Shown piece by piece: positions 6,712-14,825 of a DNA stretch of 34,816 nt; the first letter of the stretch is position 1; every line of letters starts with the position of its first letter. Origin of the DNA: Candidatus Obscuribacterales bacterium (GTDB taxonomy: Bacteria; Cyanobacteriota; Vampirovibrionia; Obscuribacterales; Obscuribacteraceae); contig JAIETE010000274.1 in the NCBI GenBank assembly GCA_019745505.1, positions 1 through 34,816 on the forward strand. Direction: 5' to 3'. Made by a program: the position numbers and the translations under genes. Under the pieces are notes generated by a model that had not been told where the DNA came from, ran no database searches, and worked only from the letters and a program-made list of their open reading frames with translations.

Positions 6712-7599
6712 ATGATAGTAGACAAGAAACTTCCGCTCAGCAACGACCAAATAGCCGAAAAATTGAGCAGTATCGGCGCTTTACTGGAAGAAAGAAGCGA
6801 AAATCTCTTCCGCGTTAGAGCCTACAGGAAGGCTGCTGCGGTCCTGAAAAAGAATGCCCGGCAAGTCTCTGAGATTCTCGCCACAGAAGGTCTCGACGGA
6901 CTGATGAATTTAGAAGGGGTTGGCGTGTCGTTAGCGCATGTTATTGAAAAGATTGCCTCTGATGGACATGTCTTGATTCTGGATCGCTTGCTGAGCGAAA
7001 CAAAGCCCGAGCAGAACCTGGGCTCGGTTCCTGGAATCGGTAAGAAACTGGCGGAAGAATTGCATAGTAAATTGGGAATTGAGAATTTGCACGACTTAGA
7101 AGTTGCTGCTTACGATGGTCGTCTTGCTGCAATGCCCGGGATTGGCAAAAAGAGACTTTGCGCAATCAGAGACTGTTTGTCGGGAAGATTTCACAGGCTT
7201 CCTGTTATTGAGCCGTCCAAACCAAGAGAGGGTCTTCTTGCTCTTCCCACAATCGGTGTTGCAGAAATTCTCGATATCGACGAAGAATACAGTCTCCGCG
7301 TTAAGAAACATACTTTGCCGCTGATTGCACCCAAGAAATTCAATCCTACAAAAAGTCCATGGCTACCAATTCTGCACACTGTTCATAATGGCAGACATTA
7401 CACAGCAATGTATTCAAATACTGCCAGAGCAAATGAGCTTGGAACACAAAAGGATTGGGTGGTTATTTTCTTAGATGGCAGCAGTCAGCAGTGGACTGTA
7501 GTTACAGCACATTATGGACAACTGGCTGGAAAGAGAGTTGTTCGAGGTCATGAGAGGGAATGTGCCGACTACTATTCGAGTTATGCCGAAAATCGTTGA
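6712..7599 (+). CDS. helix-hairpin-helix DNA-binding protein with PolX-like N-terminal domain
   Basis: A 295-residue protein whose first part matches the N-terminal 8-kDa and helix-hairpin-helix region of family X DNA polymerases. It has NDQIAEKLSSIGALLE, ENLFRVRAYRKAAAVLK, NLEGVGVSLAHVIEKI, then two HhH repeats, LGSVPGIGKKLAEELHSKLGI and AAMPGIGKKRLCAIRDCL. Family X enzymes continue with a nucleotidyltransferase palm carrying paired aspartates. Here about 120 different residues follow, with no such motif. The tail is strand-rich (ILHTVHNGRHYTAMYSN, DWVVIFLDGSSQQWTVVTAHYG). A DNA-structure-binding or repair accessory role is likely, without polymerase activity. The ATG at 6712 is preferred because AGGTGA precedes it; a GTG at 6703 is also in frame. 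It converges on the trans-sulfuration gene with a 43-bp gap. Confidence 0.82.
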   Translation: MIVDKKLPLSNDQIAEKLSSIGALLEERSENLFRVRAYRKAAAVLKKNARQVSEILATEGLDGLMNLEGVGVSLAHVIEKIASDGHVLILDRLLSETKPEQNLGSVPGIGKKLAEELHSKLGIENLHDLEVAAYDGRLAAMPGIGKKRLCAIRDCLSGRFHRLPVIEPSKPREGLLALPTIGVAEILDIDEEYSLRVKKHTLPLIAPKKFNPTKSPWLPILHTVHNGRHYTAMYSNTARANELGTQKDWVVIFLDGSSQQWTVVTAHYGQLAGKRVVRGHERECADYYSSYAENR

Positions 7600-7642
7600 C
7601 GGCGACACGATTGATCTTCTTGAGCCTCACATCGAAGTGGCA

Positions 7643-8989
7643 TTAAGCCGGCTCAGAGGAGAAATTCTGCTGAACTTGGTGCTTGTCTGCGTCTACATTG
7701 CTTAGTGCTCTCGACAAGTCCGCGATAATGTCCCGCCAGTCTTCCAGCCCCAGCGAAAGGCGAATTCCTCCGGGAGAAATTCCGATGGAAGATTTGAGCT
7801 CGTCCGGGAGTGAGGCATGCGTCATTGAATAAGGCGCTTCGATTAAGGTCCGGATCTGCCCCAAACTGACCGCCAATGTCAGACATCTGGAATGTTTCGC
7901 CACATCGTCGATTAACATTTCTGCTGCAATCTGGGCTTCCTCGTTGTTTCCCTTCAAGACAAAGTAAACAACTGAACCTGGTGCAAATTTGTTGTCATAA
8001 CTGAACATTTGTCTTTTGGCTAAATCACGCTGCGGAAAAGATTTCAATCCGGGATATATGACCTTTTCAATCATTGGATGCGATTCTAGAAAGCTCGCTA
8101 CTTCCATTGCCGATTTTTGCTGGTTTACCATGCGTGTTGCCAGAGTCGGTAAACCATAGACAAGTATGGGCCATGCGCTTTTGGGAGATAGAACTCCGCC
8201 AAAGTCTTTTCGATACATGAGCAAATCTCTTTGATACTTTGCTGCAGCGACCACTGCGCCACCCATATCGGTTCCGAAACCGCCAATATTCTTGGTCAGG
8301 CTGTGAACCACTAGATCTGCTCCCAGTGCAAGAGGCCTTTGACAGAAAGGGGTCGCGAAGGTGTTGTCGACAATCAACAAAATTTCGTGCCCTGAAGGAC
8401 GAGTTGCATTTACTTCGACAATCGATTGTTTTATCGCCGCGATATCCAATAGATCCAGAGTCGGATTGACCGGAGTTTCAAGGTAAACCACTCGTGTCTT
8501 ACCAGTCAGAGATGTCCAAAGAGCGCCTTGATCTTTTAAGTCCACGAAAGTGGTGGTGATTCCCTGTCTGGGAAGCCAGTTTGCCAGCAAGCTGTAGGTG
8601 CAGCCGTACAGAGTATGATGCGCAACAATCTCGTCGCCTTGCTTTGTTGTTACACCGAGCGCGGCGCTGATTGCCGCCATACCTGTGGCAAAACAGATGG
8701 CAAAATCTCCACCTTCGGCGCAAGCCAATTTTTCTTCCAGCATGCCCCGAGCCGGTTCGTCGAGCCGGTCATATATTAGTATCGGCTCGCTCTGGGTGTC
8801 TTCTGTGTCTGCAAAGTGAGCAAAACCCTCTGCACCTCGATGCACGTTCTCCAGCCGGTAGGCACAAGATGCCGACATGGGCGGCACGATGTGATGATTG
8901 TAGTCCCAGTGCTTGCTACCATAGTTTCCTTCAATCATTCGAGTTCGCATGTTGTATTTACTTGCGTTCTGGTGATCTTTCTCTTCCAT
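7643..8989 (-). CDS. PLP-dependent trans-sulfuration enzyme (Cys/Met metabolism family), methionine gamma-lyase-like
   Basis: Fold type I pyridoxal-phosphate enzyme of the Cys/Met metabolism family, 448 residues, cytoplasmic. Visible landmarks are the phosphate-binding FATGMAAISAAL, the Tyr-containing HHTLYGCTYSLL, the cofactor aspartate in LLIVDNTFATPFCQRPL and the Schiff-base lysine K233 in VVHSLTKNIGGFGTDMGG. The C-terminal domain ends in GISPGGIRLSLGLEDWRDII. Members perform gamma-elimination or gamma-replacement on methionine, homocysteine, cystathionine or O-acyl-homoserine; the exact substrate cannot be fixed. The N terminus has a family-typical YNHHIVPPMSASCAYR segment. The start is the ATG at 8989, which has AGGA eight bases upstream. 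The longer frame to 9253 reads as non-coding leader. It is a single-gene unit with no sulfur genes beside it. Confidence 0.92.
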   Translation of the reverse strand: MEEKDHQNASKYNMRTRMIEGNYGSKHWDYNHHIVPPMSASCAYRLENVHRGAEGFAHFADTEDTQSEPILIYDRLDEPARGMLEEKLACAEGGDFAICFATGMAAISAALGVTTKQGDEIVAHHTLYGCTYSLLANWLPRQGITTTFVDLKDQGALWTSLTGKTRVVYLETPVNPTLDLLDIAAIKQSIVEVNATRPSGHEILLIVDNTFATPFCQRPLALGADLVVHSLTKNIGGFGTDMGGAVVAAAKYQRDLLMYRKDFGGVLSPKSAWPILVYGLPTLATRMVNQQKSAMEVASFLESHPMIEKVIYPGLKSFPQRDLAKRQMFSYDNKFAPGSVVYFVLKGNNEEAQIAAEMLIDDVAKHSRCLTLAVSLGQIRTLIEAPYSMTHASLPDELKSSIGISPGGIRLSLGLEDWRDIIADLSRALSNVDADKHQVQQNFSSEPA

Positions 8990-9491
8990 CGTATGCATCC
9001 TGCTTGATGTGAAGGATTTGTCTTTGCACACGCTGCAAACGGGATCTATGGGGATGCCGGCAACGCAGATGCGAAAGCCTAGTCCAGGGGCGGCAAACGT
9101 GTGGAGACGTTTGTGCGTAATCGTGATTATTACAAGGCTTTTTAATATGTTCGCAGGACCGGTGCTGCCCGCGGTAGAAGCCATCCCTGGCAACTCTCTC
9201 TGGAGAACCTGCGTCTTTAAGACCAGTCTATGCCTTCGACGAAGCTTCTCCATCGTTTTTGGGGATGAGTCACCGACCCATCCTGTAGATTGATTGAAAG
9301 AACAGCAAAAGCGCTATTTTGGACTAGCCCAGCTCCTCTTGGCTCTTTTCGTATTCCAGAATGTCGTCTTGCCTAACCCGAATGATGCAGAATGAACACG
9401 CTAATGCATCACCGAATAGCCTATCTGATGCGGCTAAAACAACATGCATAGATGTTTCTACCTCAATCGCTGCAATAGCTGATTACTGTTT
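8990..9491. other. Intergenic stretch upstream of the PLP enzyme gene
   Basis: About 500 bp without a convincing gene on either strand. It contains the 5' leader of the minus-strand PLP enzyme and the 3' flank of the ferredoxin gene. I looked for SAM riboswitch elements, which would suit a methionine-metabolism gene, and did not find the conserved core. Its length and the lack of coding leave room for an unrecognised leader element. Confidence 0.4.
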
Positions 9492-9740
9492 TTATGTTTG
9501 CCCCGTAACAGGCAAACTCGTCCAGTTTGCCTGTTCGTCTTGAGAGAAAAGTACGGATGTTTCGATGTAGCACTTAGCCGCACCGGTGGGGCATTCTTCG
9601 ATACATTTACCGCACTCGTTGCATCTTTCTGCATCTATGCAAAAGCGCCCCGCCACGGACATTATTGCCGAAGCAGGGCAGGCCATTTCGCAAGCGGAGC
9701 AGCTAATGCAGGTGGTCGGATCGGTAACGTGTTGAAGCAT
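9492..9740 (-). CDS. 2[4Fe-4S] ferredoxin
   Basis: Small electron carrier of 82 residues with two complete cluster motifs: C-ISC-SAC-EMACP near residues 11-21 and C-NEC-GKC-IEECPTGA near residues 40-50. The C-terminal tail of about 25 residues has no further cysteine ligands apart from an isolated one in AAKCYIE. It starts nine bases after the stop of the PaaA/PaaC-like di-iron gene on the same strand. The pair is therefore almost certainly one transcript, and the ferredoxin is the likely electron donor to that enzyme (inference). The last codons coincide with a perfect 12-bp inverted repeat. Confidence 0.93.
   Translation of the reverse strand: MLQHVTDPTTCISCSACEMACPASAIMSVAGRFCIDAERCNECGKCIEECPTGAAKCYIETSVLFSQDEQANWTSLPVTGQT
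9507..9535. repeat. Perfect 12-bp hairpin overlapping the ferredoxin 3' end
   Basis: AACAGGCAAACT (9507-9518) and AGTTTGCCTGTT (9524-9535) are exact reverse complements separated by five bases. The structure lies inside the last 15 codons of the ferredoxin gene. On the minus strand it is not followed by a T tract, so it is not a classical intrinsic terminator. It could protect the 3' end of the di-iron/ferredoxin mRNA or act as a weak terminator. Confidence 0.7.
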
Positions 9741-9749
9741 TCTCTATTG

Positions 9750-10556
9750 CTACCTTGCAGAGACGGTTTCCTTGCCGGCTTCTTTCGAGGCGGCGTAGCC
9801 AAACTGCATGTCGTAATTCGGGACGACGTTGTCCGGAATTTCCAAGCCTAGTTCTTTCAGTCGGCTGGAAACAATTTCCATGTACTCTTCCTGCAATTGC
9901 TGAGATGTCTTCAGTTTCAATCCATACTCAAAATATCTGGCAAAGTGTTTGCTGTCGTCTGCCGGTCTTCCGGAGAAACCCAGTCCCATAGCCATGAATT
10001 TAGGCAGCGCCGCTTGCAATTTTTCTCTTCCGGCTTCTCCGTCAAATTCGATTACACGTTTGGAGGCCCAGACGCCGAATGCTAAATGCCCTTTTTCTTC
10101 CTGCCAGATGCGCTCGCTGACTTTTCTCCAGGGCAGGTAGCTGGAGTCTTTGTACTGCCCAAGAAATGCTACGGCTGCTGGAGTGACGACAGTCGAGAAC
10201 ATTGCGACATCGCTCCAGTCGCTGAAGAAAGTCGACCAATTCTCTTTACGAAATCCGTTGATCACTCTTACGATCTTTGGGTCCGGATTGTCCGGATTGC
10301 TCACCAAATGCTGCACTCGAGCATTTACGTCAATTCCAAGCGGTTCTAATATCTGCCAGCAATACCATCCGTGACCCATCTCTTCCATCACCTTTTTGGC
10401 CAGGCGATATGCTTCTTCCGGTCGGGTGGCAAAGCGCATGTTTTCAGCCACTCTTTGACCACCGGCAAACTCGGAGTCAGCCTGAAATGAGAGTAAATCT
10501 ATAAGAGCGCTTTTGTACTCGGGCGGCAGAGCGTCGTTTTGATCGTAGGTCTTCAT
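9750..10556 (-). CDS. PaaA/PaaC-like ferritin-fold di-iron protein (phenylacetyl-CoA oxygenase family)
   Basis: A 268-residue helical protein of the phenylacetic acid catabolic (PaaA/PaaC/BoxB) family, whose members activate oxygen at a carboxylate-bridged di-iron site. Candidate ligand helices are DSEFAGGQRVAENMRFA, EEAYRLAKKVMEEMGHGWYCW (E-x2-H pattern), FFSDWSDVAMFS and IWQEEKGHLAFGVWA (second E-x2-H). The ATG at 10556 is preferred because GGAG lies eight bases upstream; upstream in-frame residues look spurious. None of the other paa subunits (B, D, E), CoA ligase or ring-cleavage genes are present, and only a ferredoxin follows. A stand-alone monooxygenase with its own ferredoxin is the best reading; the substrate is unknown. 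Confidence 0.85.
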   Translation of the reverse strand: MKTYDQNDALPPEYKSALIDLLSFQADSEFAGGQRVAENMRFATRPEEAYRLAKKVMEEMGHGWYCWQILEPLGIDVNARVQHLVSNPDNPDPKIVRVINGFRKENWSTFFSDWSDVAMFSTVVTPAAVAFLGQYKDSSYLPWRKVSERIWQEEKGHLAFGVWASKRVIEFDGEAGREKLQAALPKFMAMGLGFSGRPADDSKHFARYFEYGLKLKTSQQLQEEYMEIVSSRLKELGLEIPDNVVPNYDMQFGYAASKEAGKETVSAR

Positions 10557-10711
10557 ATGGGAATCTCCAGAATACAAACAGATTTTCGTATTTGGGCAGA
10601 ATGACGATATCGTTCCACAGAATGGGTACACAGGGAGCCTCATAGTCCTGAAGGATGATCCCTGTGGTGAATGTAATTGGAGCTTTCTGTCTTCTATTCG
10701 TTCCGCAGGAC

Positions 10712-11506
10712 TTATAAAATCCCGTGATTGCTTGAGTCTTTGGCTCTTTCCATCTTTCTTGCTTTGATTGCGTCGAATTCGCTCTGCGAGTCTTCCATCT
10801 CTTTGAAGATATTGATTGCTTCCTCAACTTTTGGGTGTTCCAGACCTCTATTGATAGAAACAATCTGCATTGCCTGGGGATATAGCTCGGCAGCTTCTTC
10901 ATATCTTGCCTGTTCGGCAAGCAGGAAGACTTTTACAAGCAAGACATCGCCATATATCGTGCTGTTTTTTCCCAGCGTGTCGCTGCAAAGAATGAATTGG
11001 ATGGCCTCATTCAGATAACGTTCCGATTCGGCGAGCCTGCCGGCCTGTTCTGCTAGAACGGCGTGGTGTTTCAACAGTTTGGCGATCAGCTCATCCGGCG
11101 CATTGGACCCTGGGGTAGAAACCAGTTTTAATGCTGCTTTTGCGTATTGGAGTGACTCTTCGCTTCTGCCGTTTCTCCAGCAAAGCAGGCTGAGTTGGTG
11201 ATAGTCTTCGGCTCGATCGGCGAGGGCTGATGAGTTCATCTCGTCTAATTGCAAAGCCTCCAGAATCATTGGTTCGGCTTCGGTGTAGAGCCCCTGAGCT
11301 GCCAGTGATTTGGCCAGCCCGGTCAAAATTCTTGCTCGGTAAGCAGCGGCAAAATCGCCGGATTCCAGCATTTGCAAGGCCAGTTTGAAATGGCGACTGG
11401 CCTGCGTGTAATAGCCAGCCTCGTAAGCAAGCCGCCCTACAGCCATTCTTGTCTCCAGTCGAAGGAGTTTTGGGTCTTTCATGGTTCGTATCTCAAACTG
11501 ATGCAT
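10712..11506 (-). CDS. tetratricopeptide-repeat protein
   Basis: Predicted all-helical, probably cytoplasmic protein of 264 residues built from about five TPR units. Examples are RMAVGRLAYEAGYYTQASRHFKLALQML, ILTGLAKSLAAQGLYTEAEPMILEALQL, YHQLSLLCWRNGRSEESLQYAKAAL, HAVLAEQAGRLAESERYLNEAI and LLVKVFLLAEQARYEEAAELYPQAM. TPR proteins serve as interaction scaffolds; no enzymatic domain is present. The start may be the ATG at 11506 or the one at 11482 (MKDPKLL); neither has a strong ribosome site. Its 5' flank contains the second copy of the structured RNA (11542-11603), on the same strand and ending 36 bp before the start, so this gene could be controlled by it. Confidence 0.85.
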   Translation of the reverse strand: MHQFEIRTMKDPKLLRLETRMAVGRLAYEAGYYTQASRHFKLALQMLESGDFAAAYRARILTGLAKSLAAQGLYTEAEPMILEALQLDEMNSSALADRAEDYHQLSLLCWRNGRSEESLQYAKAALKLVSTPGSNAPDELIAKLLKHHAVLAEQAGRLAESERYLNEAIQFILCSDTLGKNSTIYGDVLLVKVFLLAEQARYEEAAELYPQAMQIVSINRGLEHPKVEEAINIFKEMEDSQSEFDAIKARKMERAKDSSNHGIL

Positions 11507-11541
11507 GTTTTGCCATCGTATATGGTTTCAGACGTCGCAAA

Positions 11542-11603
11542 TCAAAACGACAGCGTCCACATAAATTACTCTTAGAGAGCTTTTCTTGGCGCTGTCGCTT
11601 TGA
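11542..11603 (-). ncRNA. Structured hairpin RNA, copy 2 of a two-copy family
   Basis: Read on the minus strand, TCAAAGCGACAGCG (11603-11590) pairs with CGCTGTCGTTTTGA (11555-11542). This gives 14 continuous pairs, one of them G-U. The 34-nt loop starts CCAAGAAAAGCTCTCTA, then A-GAG, and ends in GGA. Compared with copy 1 at 5437-5509, 20 of the first 21 loop bases are identical. In the stem, four pairs have switched on both sides (G-C to A-U twice, U-A to C-G twice). The helix is followed by TTTTG, so it might also act as a terminator for the cytochrome gene upstream. It lies 36 bp before the TPR gene start on the same strand. Confidence 0.72.
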
Positions 11604-11699
11604 GTGCGTTTCTTTTGAATTGAAGGATTTTCTGTCCTTTGCTTTCTATTGTACTGCCGGCCAGACGGATTCCATCAGCACAAAGAATGACATAGCAAC

Positions 11700-12053
11700 T
11701 CAAGCACCTTCTGTCTTCTTCAATGTCTTGCAATACTCGTACAGCTTCTTGACCAACTTTTTGTCAGTGACGATCGATTTGTAATAAGGCATGTGTCCAG
11801 GCGGATCTTCCAAATATTTTTGGAATGTGGCAATACTTTTGAGCACCTTGGAGCCAGCCAGAGGTTTTGAAGGTTTGGCGGTATTGCCTCCGGCAACATG
11901 GCAGGTCGAGCAATACTGCTTATAAATATCTGCTCCTGATCGCTTGCTTGCGCTTTCTTCGCCGTAACAGTGCGGCGCCAAACCTACCAGAACTGCCATC
12001 AGTGATGTCACTGCAATCGTCCCTTCGGCAATGGATTTAAATTTCTCTTTCAT
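11700..12053 (-). CDS. small exported mono-haem cytochrome c
   Basis: A 117-residue class I cytochrome c. A signal peptide begins with the basic MKEKFKS, has the hydrophobic segment TIAVTSLMAVLVGLAP and probably ends near CYGEESA. One haem site CSTCH is followed by the sixth-ligand methionine in PPGHMPYYKSIV and a C-terminal helix KKLVKKLYEYCKTLKK. I start at the ATG at 12053, which gives a standard signal peptide; an ATG at 12074 is in frame. It is the second of three cytochrome c genes in the window and could exchange electrons with the di-haem or 32560-33045 proteins. No oxidase genes are adjacent. Confidence 0.9.
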   Translation of the reverse strand: MKEKFKSIAEGTIAVTSLMAVLVGLAPHCYGEESASKRSGADIYKQYCSTCHVAGGNTAKPSKPLAGSKVLKSIATFQKYLEDPPGHMPYYKSIVTDKKLVKKLYEYCKTLKKTEGA

Positions 12054-12159
12054 TGAAGCACCCGAAATCGGCATTACTCAGGAGAGATCCCTCAATATAT
12101 GTACCATCGACCTGAAGAAATCTCTCTCCTGAATGCATATTATTCGTGTACTTTTCAGA

Positions 12160-12702
12160 TTAGTCTATGTATTCGGCTTCTGACTCTTCCTTCTGGAGAA
12201 TTTCATTGCGCAGCTCGTCCAGCGAATCAGTCGCGAATTTGCGCTGTTCTGCTATGACTGTCTTGAGTTCCTGATAGTGTTTCATCCAAAAATCATCATT
12301 GTCTTGATTTGTGCAAGTATTACGCTGAGAGCGCTGCCAGGCGTGTTCGACTTCCAAAAGTGAGTCTATGAATTCATCATGGTGGGTCAATTCTTTAGGC
12401 GTGAGACTTATCTTCTTTTCTAATTTCGTTTCAAAATGGGCAGGACTTCCCTCTTTGTGAGAGGAATTCCAGAATGTCAGTCCCGGCGCCTCTGCCTTAT
12501 GGTTATGTTCGAGCAATTTTGTTTTAGTTTTCAAATTGTCGAGCAAGTCTCCACAGCGCTGGCAGGCGCACTCTCTAGCTTTGTCAATCCTCAGATTTAC
12601 CAATCTGGGCAATTGTCCTGCATCGAGAACTCTCTTCTCTTCGCGGACTGTTCTTTCCCCTTCTTCTTGGGTTTCCTCGTCTTTTATAGAAAAACCAAAC
12701 AT
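12160..12702 (-). CDS. hypothetical protein, charged, with a CxxC pair
   Basis: Unrecognised 180-residue, highly charged protein with no signal or membrane segment. It begins MFGFSIKDEETQEEGER. A cysteine cluster RECACQRCGDLL near residue 50 may bind metal. The second half is predicted helical (DEFIDSLLEVEHAWQRSQR, HYQELKTVIAEQRKFATDSLDELRNEI). The ATG at 12702 is chosen because GGGAGG precedes it by nine bases; the upstream in-frame residues look non-coding. It follows ftsH on the same strand after about 200 bp containing hairpins, so it may or may not be cotranscribed. Confidence 0.65.
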   Translation of the reverse strand: MFGFSIKDEETQEEGERTVREEKRVLDAGQLPRLVNLRIDKARECACQRCGDLLDNLKTKTKLLEHNHKAEAPGLTFWNSSHKEGSPAHFETKLEKKISLTPKELTHHDEFIDSLLEVEHAWQRSQRNTCTNQDNDDFWMKHYQELKTVIAEQRKFATDSLDELRNEILQKEESEAEYID

Positions 12703-12827
12703 CGCTCGAACCTCCCACGAAATGTAACCCTTTCCTAATATCGCTGAATGGAAAAGAGTCCATATCATCCACTTTCGTGATTTTTACTTACCGCCTGGAA
12801 AGTCTTGTTGCGTATGGCTCAATCTAG

Positions 12828-12904
12828 TGGTCCCACTCGAAAGTGGTACGCAAAAGAGGCTCATAGCCTGAATGGGCTACGCCTTTGCGCTCGCCCTAAG
12901 GATG
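12828..12904 (-). repeat. Hairpin-rich intergenic element downstream of ftsH
   Basis: Two hairpins are visible on the minus strand. The first is an imperfect long stem built on CGTAGCC (12883-12877) and GGCTATG (12870-12864), extended by CGCAAA and TTTTGCG arms. The second is CCACT-TTCG-AGTGG (12848-12835), with a UUCG tetraloop. It lies between the ftsH stop and the next minus-strand gene, so it may be the 3' end or an mRNA stabiliser of ftsH. Three words in it (TGGTCCCAC at 12828, GGCTACGC at 12875, GCCCTAAGGATG at 12893) recur in the intergenic region 16077-16268. Confidence 0.45.
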
Positions 12905-12911
12905 GTGCGGA

Positions 12912-14783
12912 TTAGCCAATTAGCTTCAAATGCGGTTCTTTGATCTTTGGAAAGAGCGAATCCAAATCTTCTTTCGATAGTGTCTCGTTGATAACCAGCA
13001 ATTCTGCGCCTGTGGTCAGACTGACTTTGTATTTTTCCAGGATTGCTGCAGCCTTCTTCTCGGCTTCTTGAATCAATGCTTTTATTGCATGATCAATCTC
13101 TTTCAACGTTTCTTCGCTGAGGTTAGCCTGCGAGTTGTAGTGTTGCGGTGCGTCCAGCATGGTGTTTGTTACCGCTTCATAGGTTACCGGACCCAATGAC
13201 TCGACCATACCGTATCTTGTCACCATGCTGCGCGCTATGTCCGTCGCTTTGCTGAGGTCGTCGGCAGCACCTGTGGATAATTCGTGAAACATCAGTGTTT
13301 CGGCGGCCCTGCCGCCAAGCAAGACTGCGAGCTTATTTTCCAACTCCGCCTTGGAAATCAGATACTTGTCTTCGGTTGGTCTTTGCATTGTATAGCCGAG
13401 AGCACCAATTCCTCTGGGGATGATAGAGATTTTTTGCACCGGATCGGTCCCCGGCAACGCCATCGCGACCAGTGCGTGTCCCATCTCATGATGCGCCACA
13501 ATATTTCTTTCTTTGACGCTTAGTATGCGGCTTTTCTTTTCCAGACCGGCGACTATTCGCTCTACAGCCTGATTGAAGTCATCCTCGATTACCGATTGCG
13601 CAGAACGACGAGTAGCTAATATCACCGCCTCGTTGACCAGATTGGCCAGATCGGCTCCGGTAAATCCAGGAGTCATGGCGGCAATGTGTTCAACATTTAC
13701 GCTTTCATCAATCTTCTTGTCCTTGAAGTGGACCTTCAGTATTTGTATACGTCCCAATTTATCCGGGCGATCTACGAGAACATGTCTGTCGAAACGTCCG
13801 GCACGCAAGAGCGCTTGATCGAGGATTTCAGGGCGATTGGTCGCAGCGAGCAAAACCACACCCTGGCGAGGATCAAAACCATCCATCTCAACAAGCAATT
13901 GATTGAGGGTCTGCTCTTTCTCGTCATGTCCTCCTAACATAGGATTCAACCCTCGAGCGCGGCCGAGGGCATCGAGTTCGTCGATAAAAACTATGCAAGG
14001 AGTGTTCTTTTGAGCTTCGTGGAAAAGATCCCGCACTCTTGCCGCGCCGACACCTACAAACATTTCGACAAATTCCGATCCGCTGATCGAGAAGAATGGA
14101 ACGCAAGCTTCACCGGCTACCGCCCTGGCCAGGAGTGTCTTACCTGTGCCCGGCGGTCCCACCAGCAAAATACCCTTTGGCAGGTGTCCACCCAGACGAG
14201 TAAAACTCTCCGGTTGTTTCAGAAAGCCAACCACTTCTTTCAATTCTTCTTTGGCTTCGTCTACACCGGCGACATCCTGGAACGTCACTTTGACCTTGTC
14301 TTCCATGTAGACTTTTGCTTTGTTCTTCTCGATCGACATGAGCCCTGGCTGCATGCCGCCCTGAGCGGTCACTCGATTGATCATCATCGACCAGAGCGCG
14401 AAGAATATTATCGCCGGCAGCAAGAAAGAGGAGAGGTCCCAGAATCCTTCTCTTTTGGCGCCCGAGAACTTTGTACTGGTTCGTGCAAGTCTCTTCACGA
14501 GATCAGGATCGTCGATTCTGTATGCTTTGAAGACTTTGAATTTTTCTTTTGGCGCTCTTCCTTCGAGCTCATTCTCATAGACGGTCACTTCGTCAAAGCG
14601 ACCATCTTTCACATACTGGATAAATGTGCTGTAGGGAATTCTTTCGATCCTCGACGCGTTGAGCATCGGAATAATCAGCAGCGATAGCCAAAATGCTGCA
14701 ATCAGCACCCAGAGAAGAATTTCTGCTTGCGAATCCTTCTTGTTTTTGCTCTTATCTGTGTTTTTATCTTTTTCGGCGGTCAT
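12912..14783 (-). CDS. ftsH: ATP-dependent zinc metalloprotease FtsH
   Basis: Membrane-bound AAA+ protease of 623 residues, normal length for the family. A charged N terminus leads to membrane helix 1 ([20 protein letters not shown], residues about 22-41). A periplasmic domain follows, then helix 2 ([18 protein letters not shown]). The AAA module has Walker A GPPGTGKT at 209-216, Walker [13 protein letters not shown], and the second region of homology [20 protein letters not shown]. The protease has the zinc site H432-E-M-G-H436 and the third ligand Asp in [15 protein letters not shown]. Family members usually have HEAGH and DEIDA; here they read HEMGH and DELDA, mild deviations that suggest a paralogue rather than the main housekeeping copy. 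It is transcribed after a UspA gene with a 42-bp gap, pointing to a stress-linked operon. Confidence 0.97.
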   Translation of the reverse strand: MTAEKDKNTDKSKNKKDSQAEILLWVLIAAFWLSLLIIPMLNASRIERIPYSTFIQYVKDGRFDEVTVYENELEGRAPKEKFKVFKAYRIDDPDLVKRLARTSTKFSGAKREGFWDLSSFLLPAIIFFALWSMMINRVTAQGGMQPGLMSIEKNKAKVYMEDKVKVTFQDVAGVDEAKEELKEVVGFLKQPESFTRLGGHLPKGILLVGPPGTGKTLLARAVAGEACVPFFSISGSEFVEMFVGVGAARVRDLFHEAQKNTPCIVFIDELDALGRARGLNPMLGGHDEKEQTLNQLLVEMDGFDPRQGVVLLAATNRPEILDQALLRAGRFDRHVLVDRPDKLGRIQILKVHFKDKKIDESVNVEHIAAMTPGFTGADLANLVNEAVILATRRSAQSVIEDDFNQAVERIVAGLEKKSRILSVKERNIVAHHEMGHALVAMALPGTDPVQKISIIPRGIGALGYTMQRPTEDKYLISKAELENKLAVLLGGRAAETLMFHELSTGAADDLSKATDIARSMVTRYGMVESLGPVTYEAVTNTMLDAPQHYNSQANLSEETLKEIDHAIKALIQEAEKKAAAILEKYKVSLTTGAELLVINETLSKEDLDSLFPKIKEPHLKLIG

Positions 14784-14825
14784 TTTCCAAATGCATTCAT
14801 AGAGACTCGTTCTATCTTTACGCCA

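Noticed and set aside
8990..9253. N-terminal extension of the PLP enzyme, or a SAM riboswitch in its leader
   Set aside because: The extension has no family similarity and would place the good ribosome site inside the gene; the SAM-I conserved core was not found.
10477..10920. Minus-strand frame bridging the di-iron and TPR genes
   Set aside because: Overlaps two well-supported genes in another frame and has no family similarity.
12810..12904. Possible c-di-GMP-I (GEMM) riboswitch: GAAA-type loop hairpin, ACGCAAAAG and CTAAGG words
   Set aside because: The words are present, but their spacing and the surrounding helices do not follow the GEMM order, and no plus-strand gene lies downstream.
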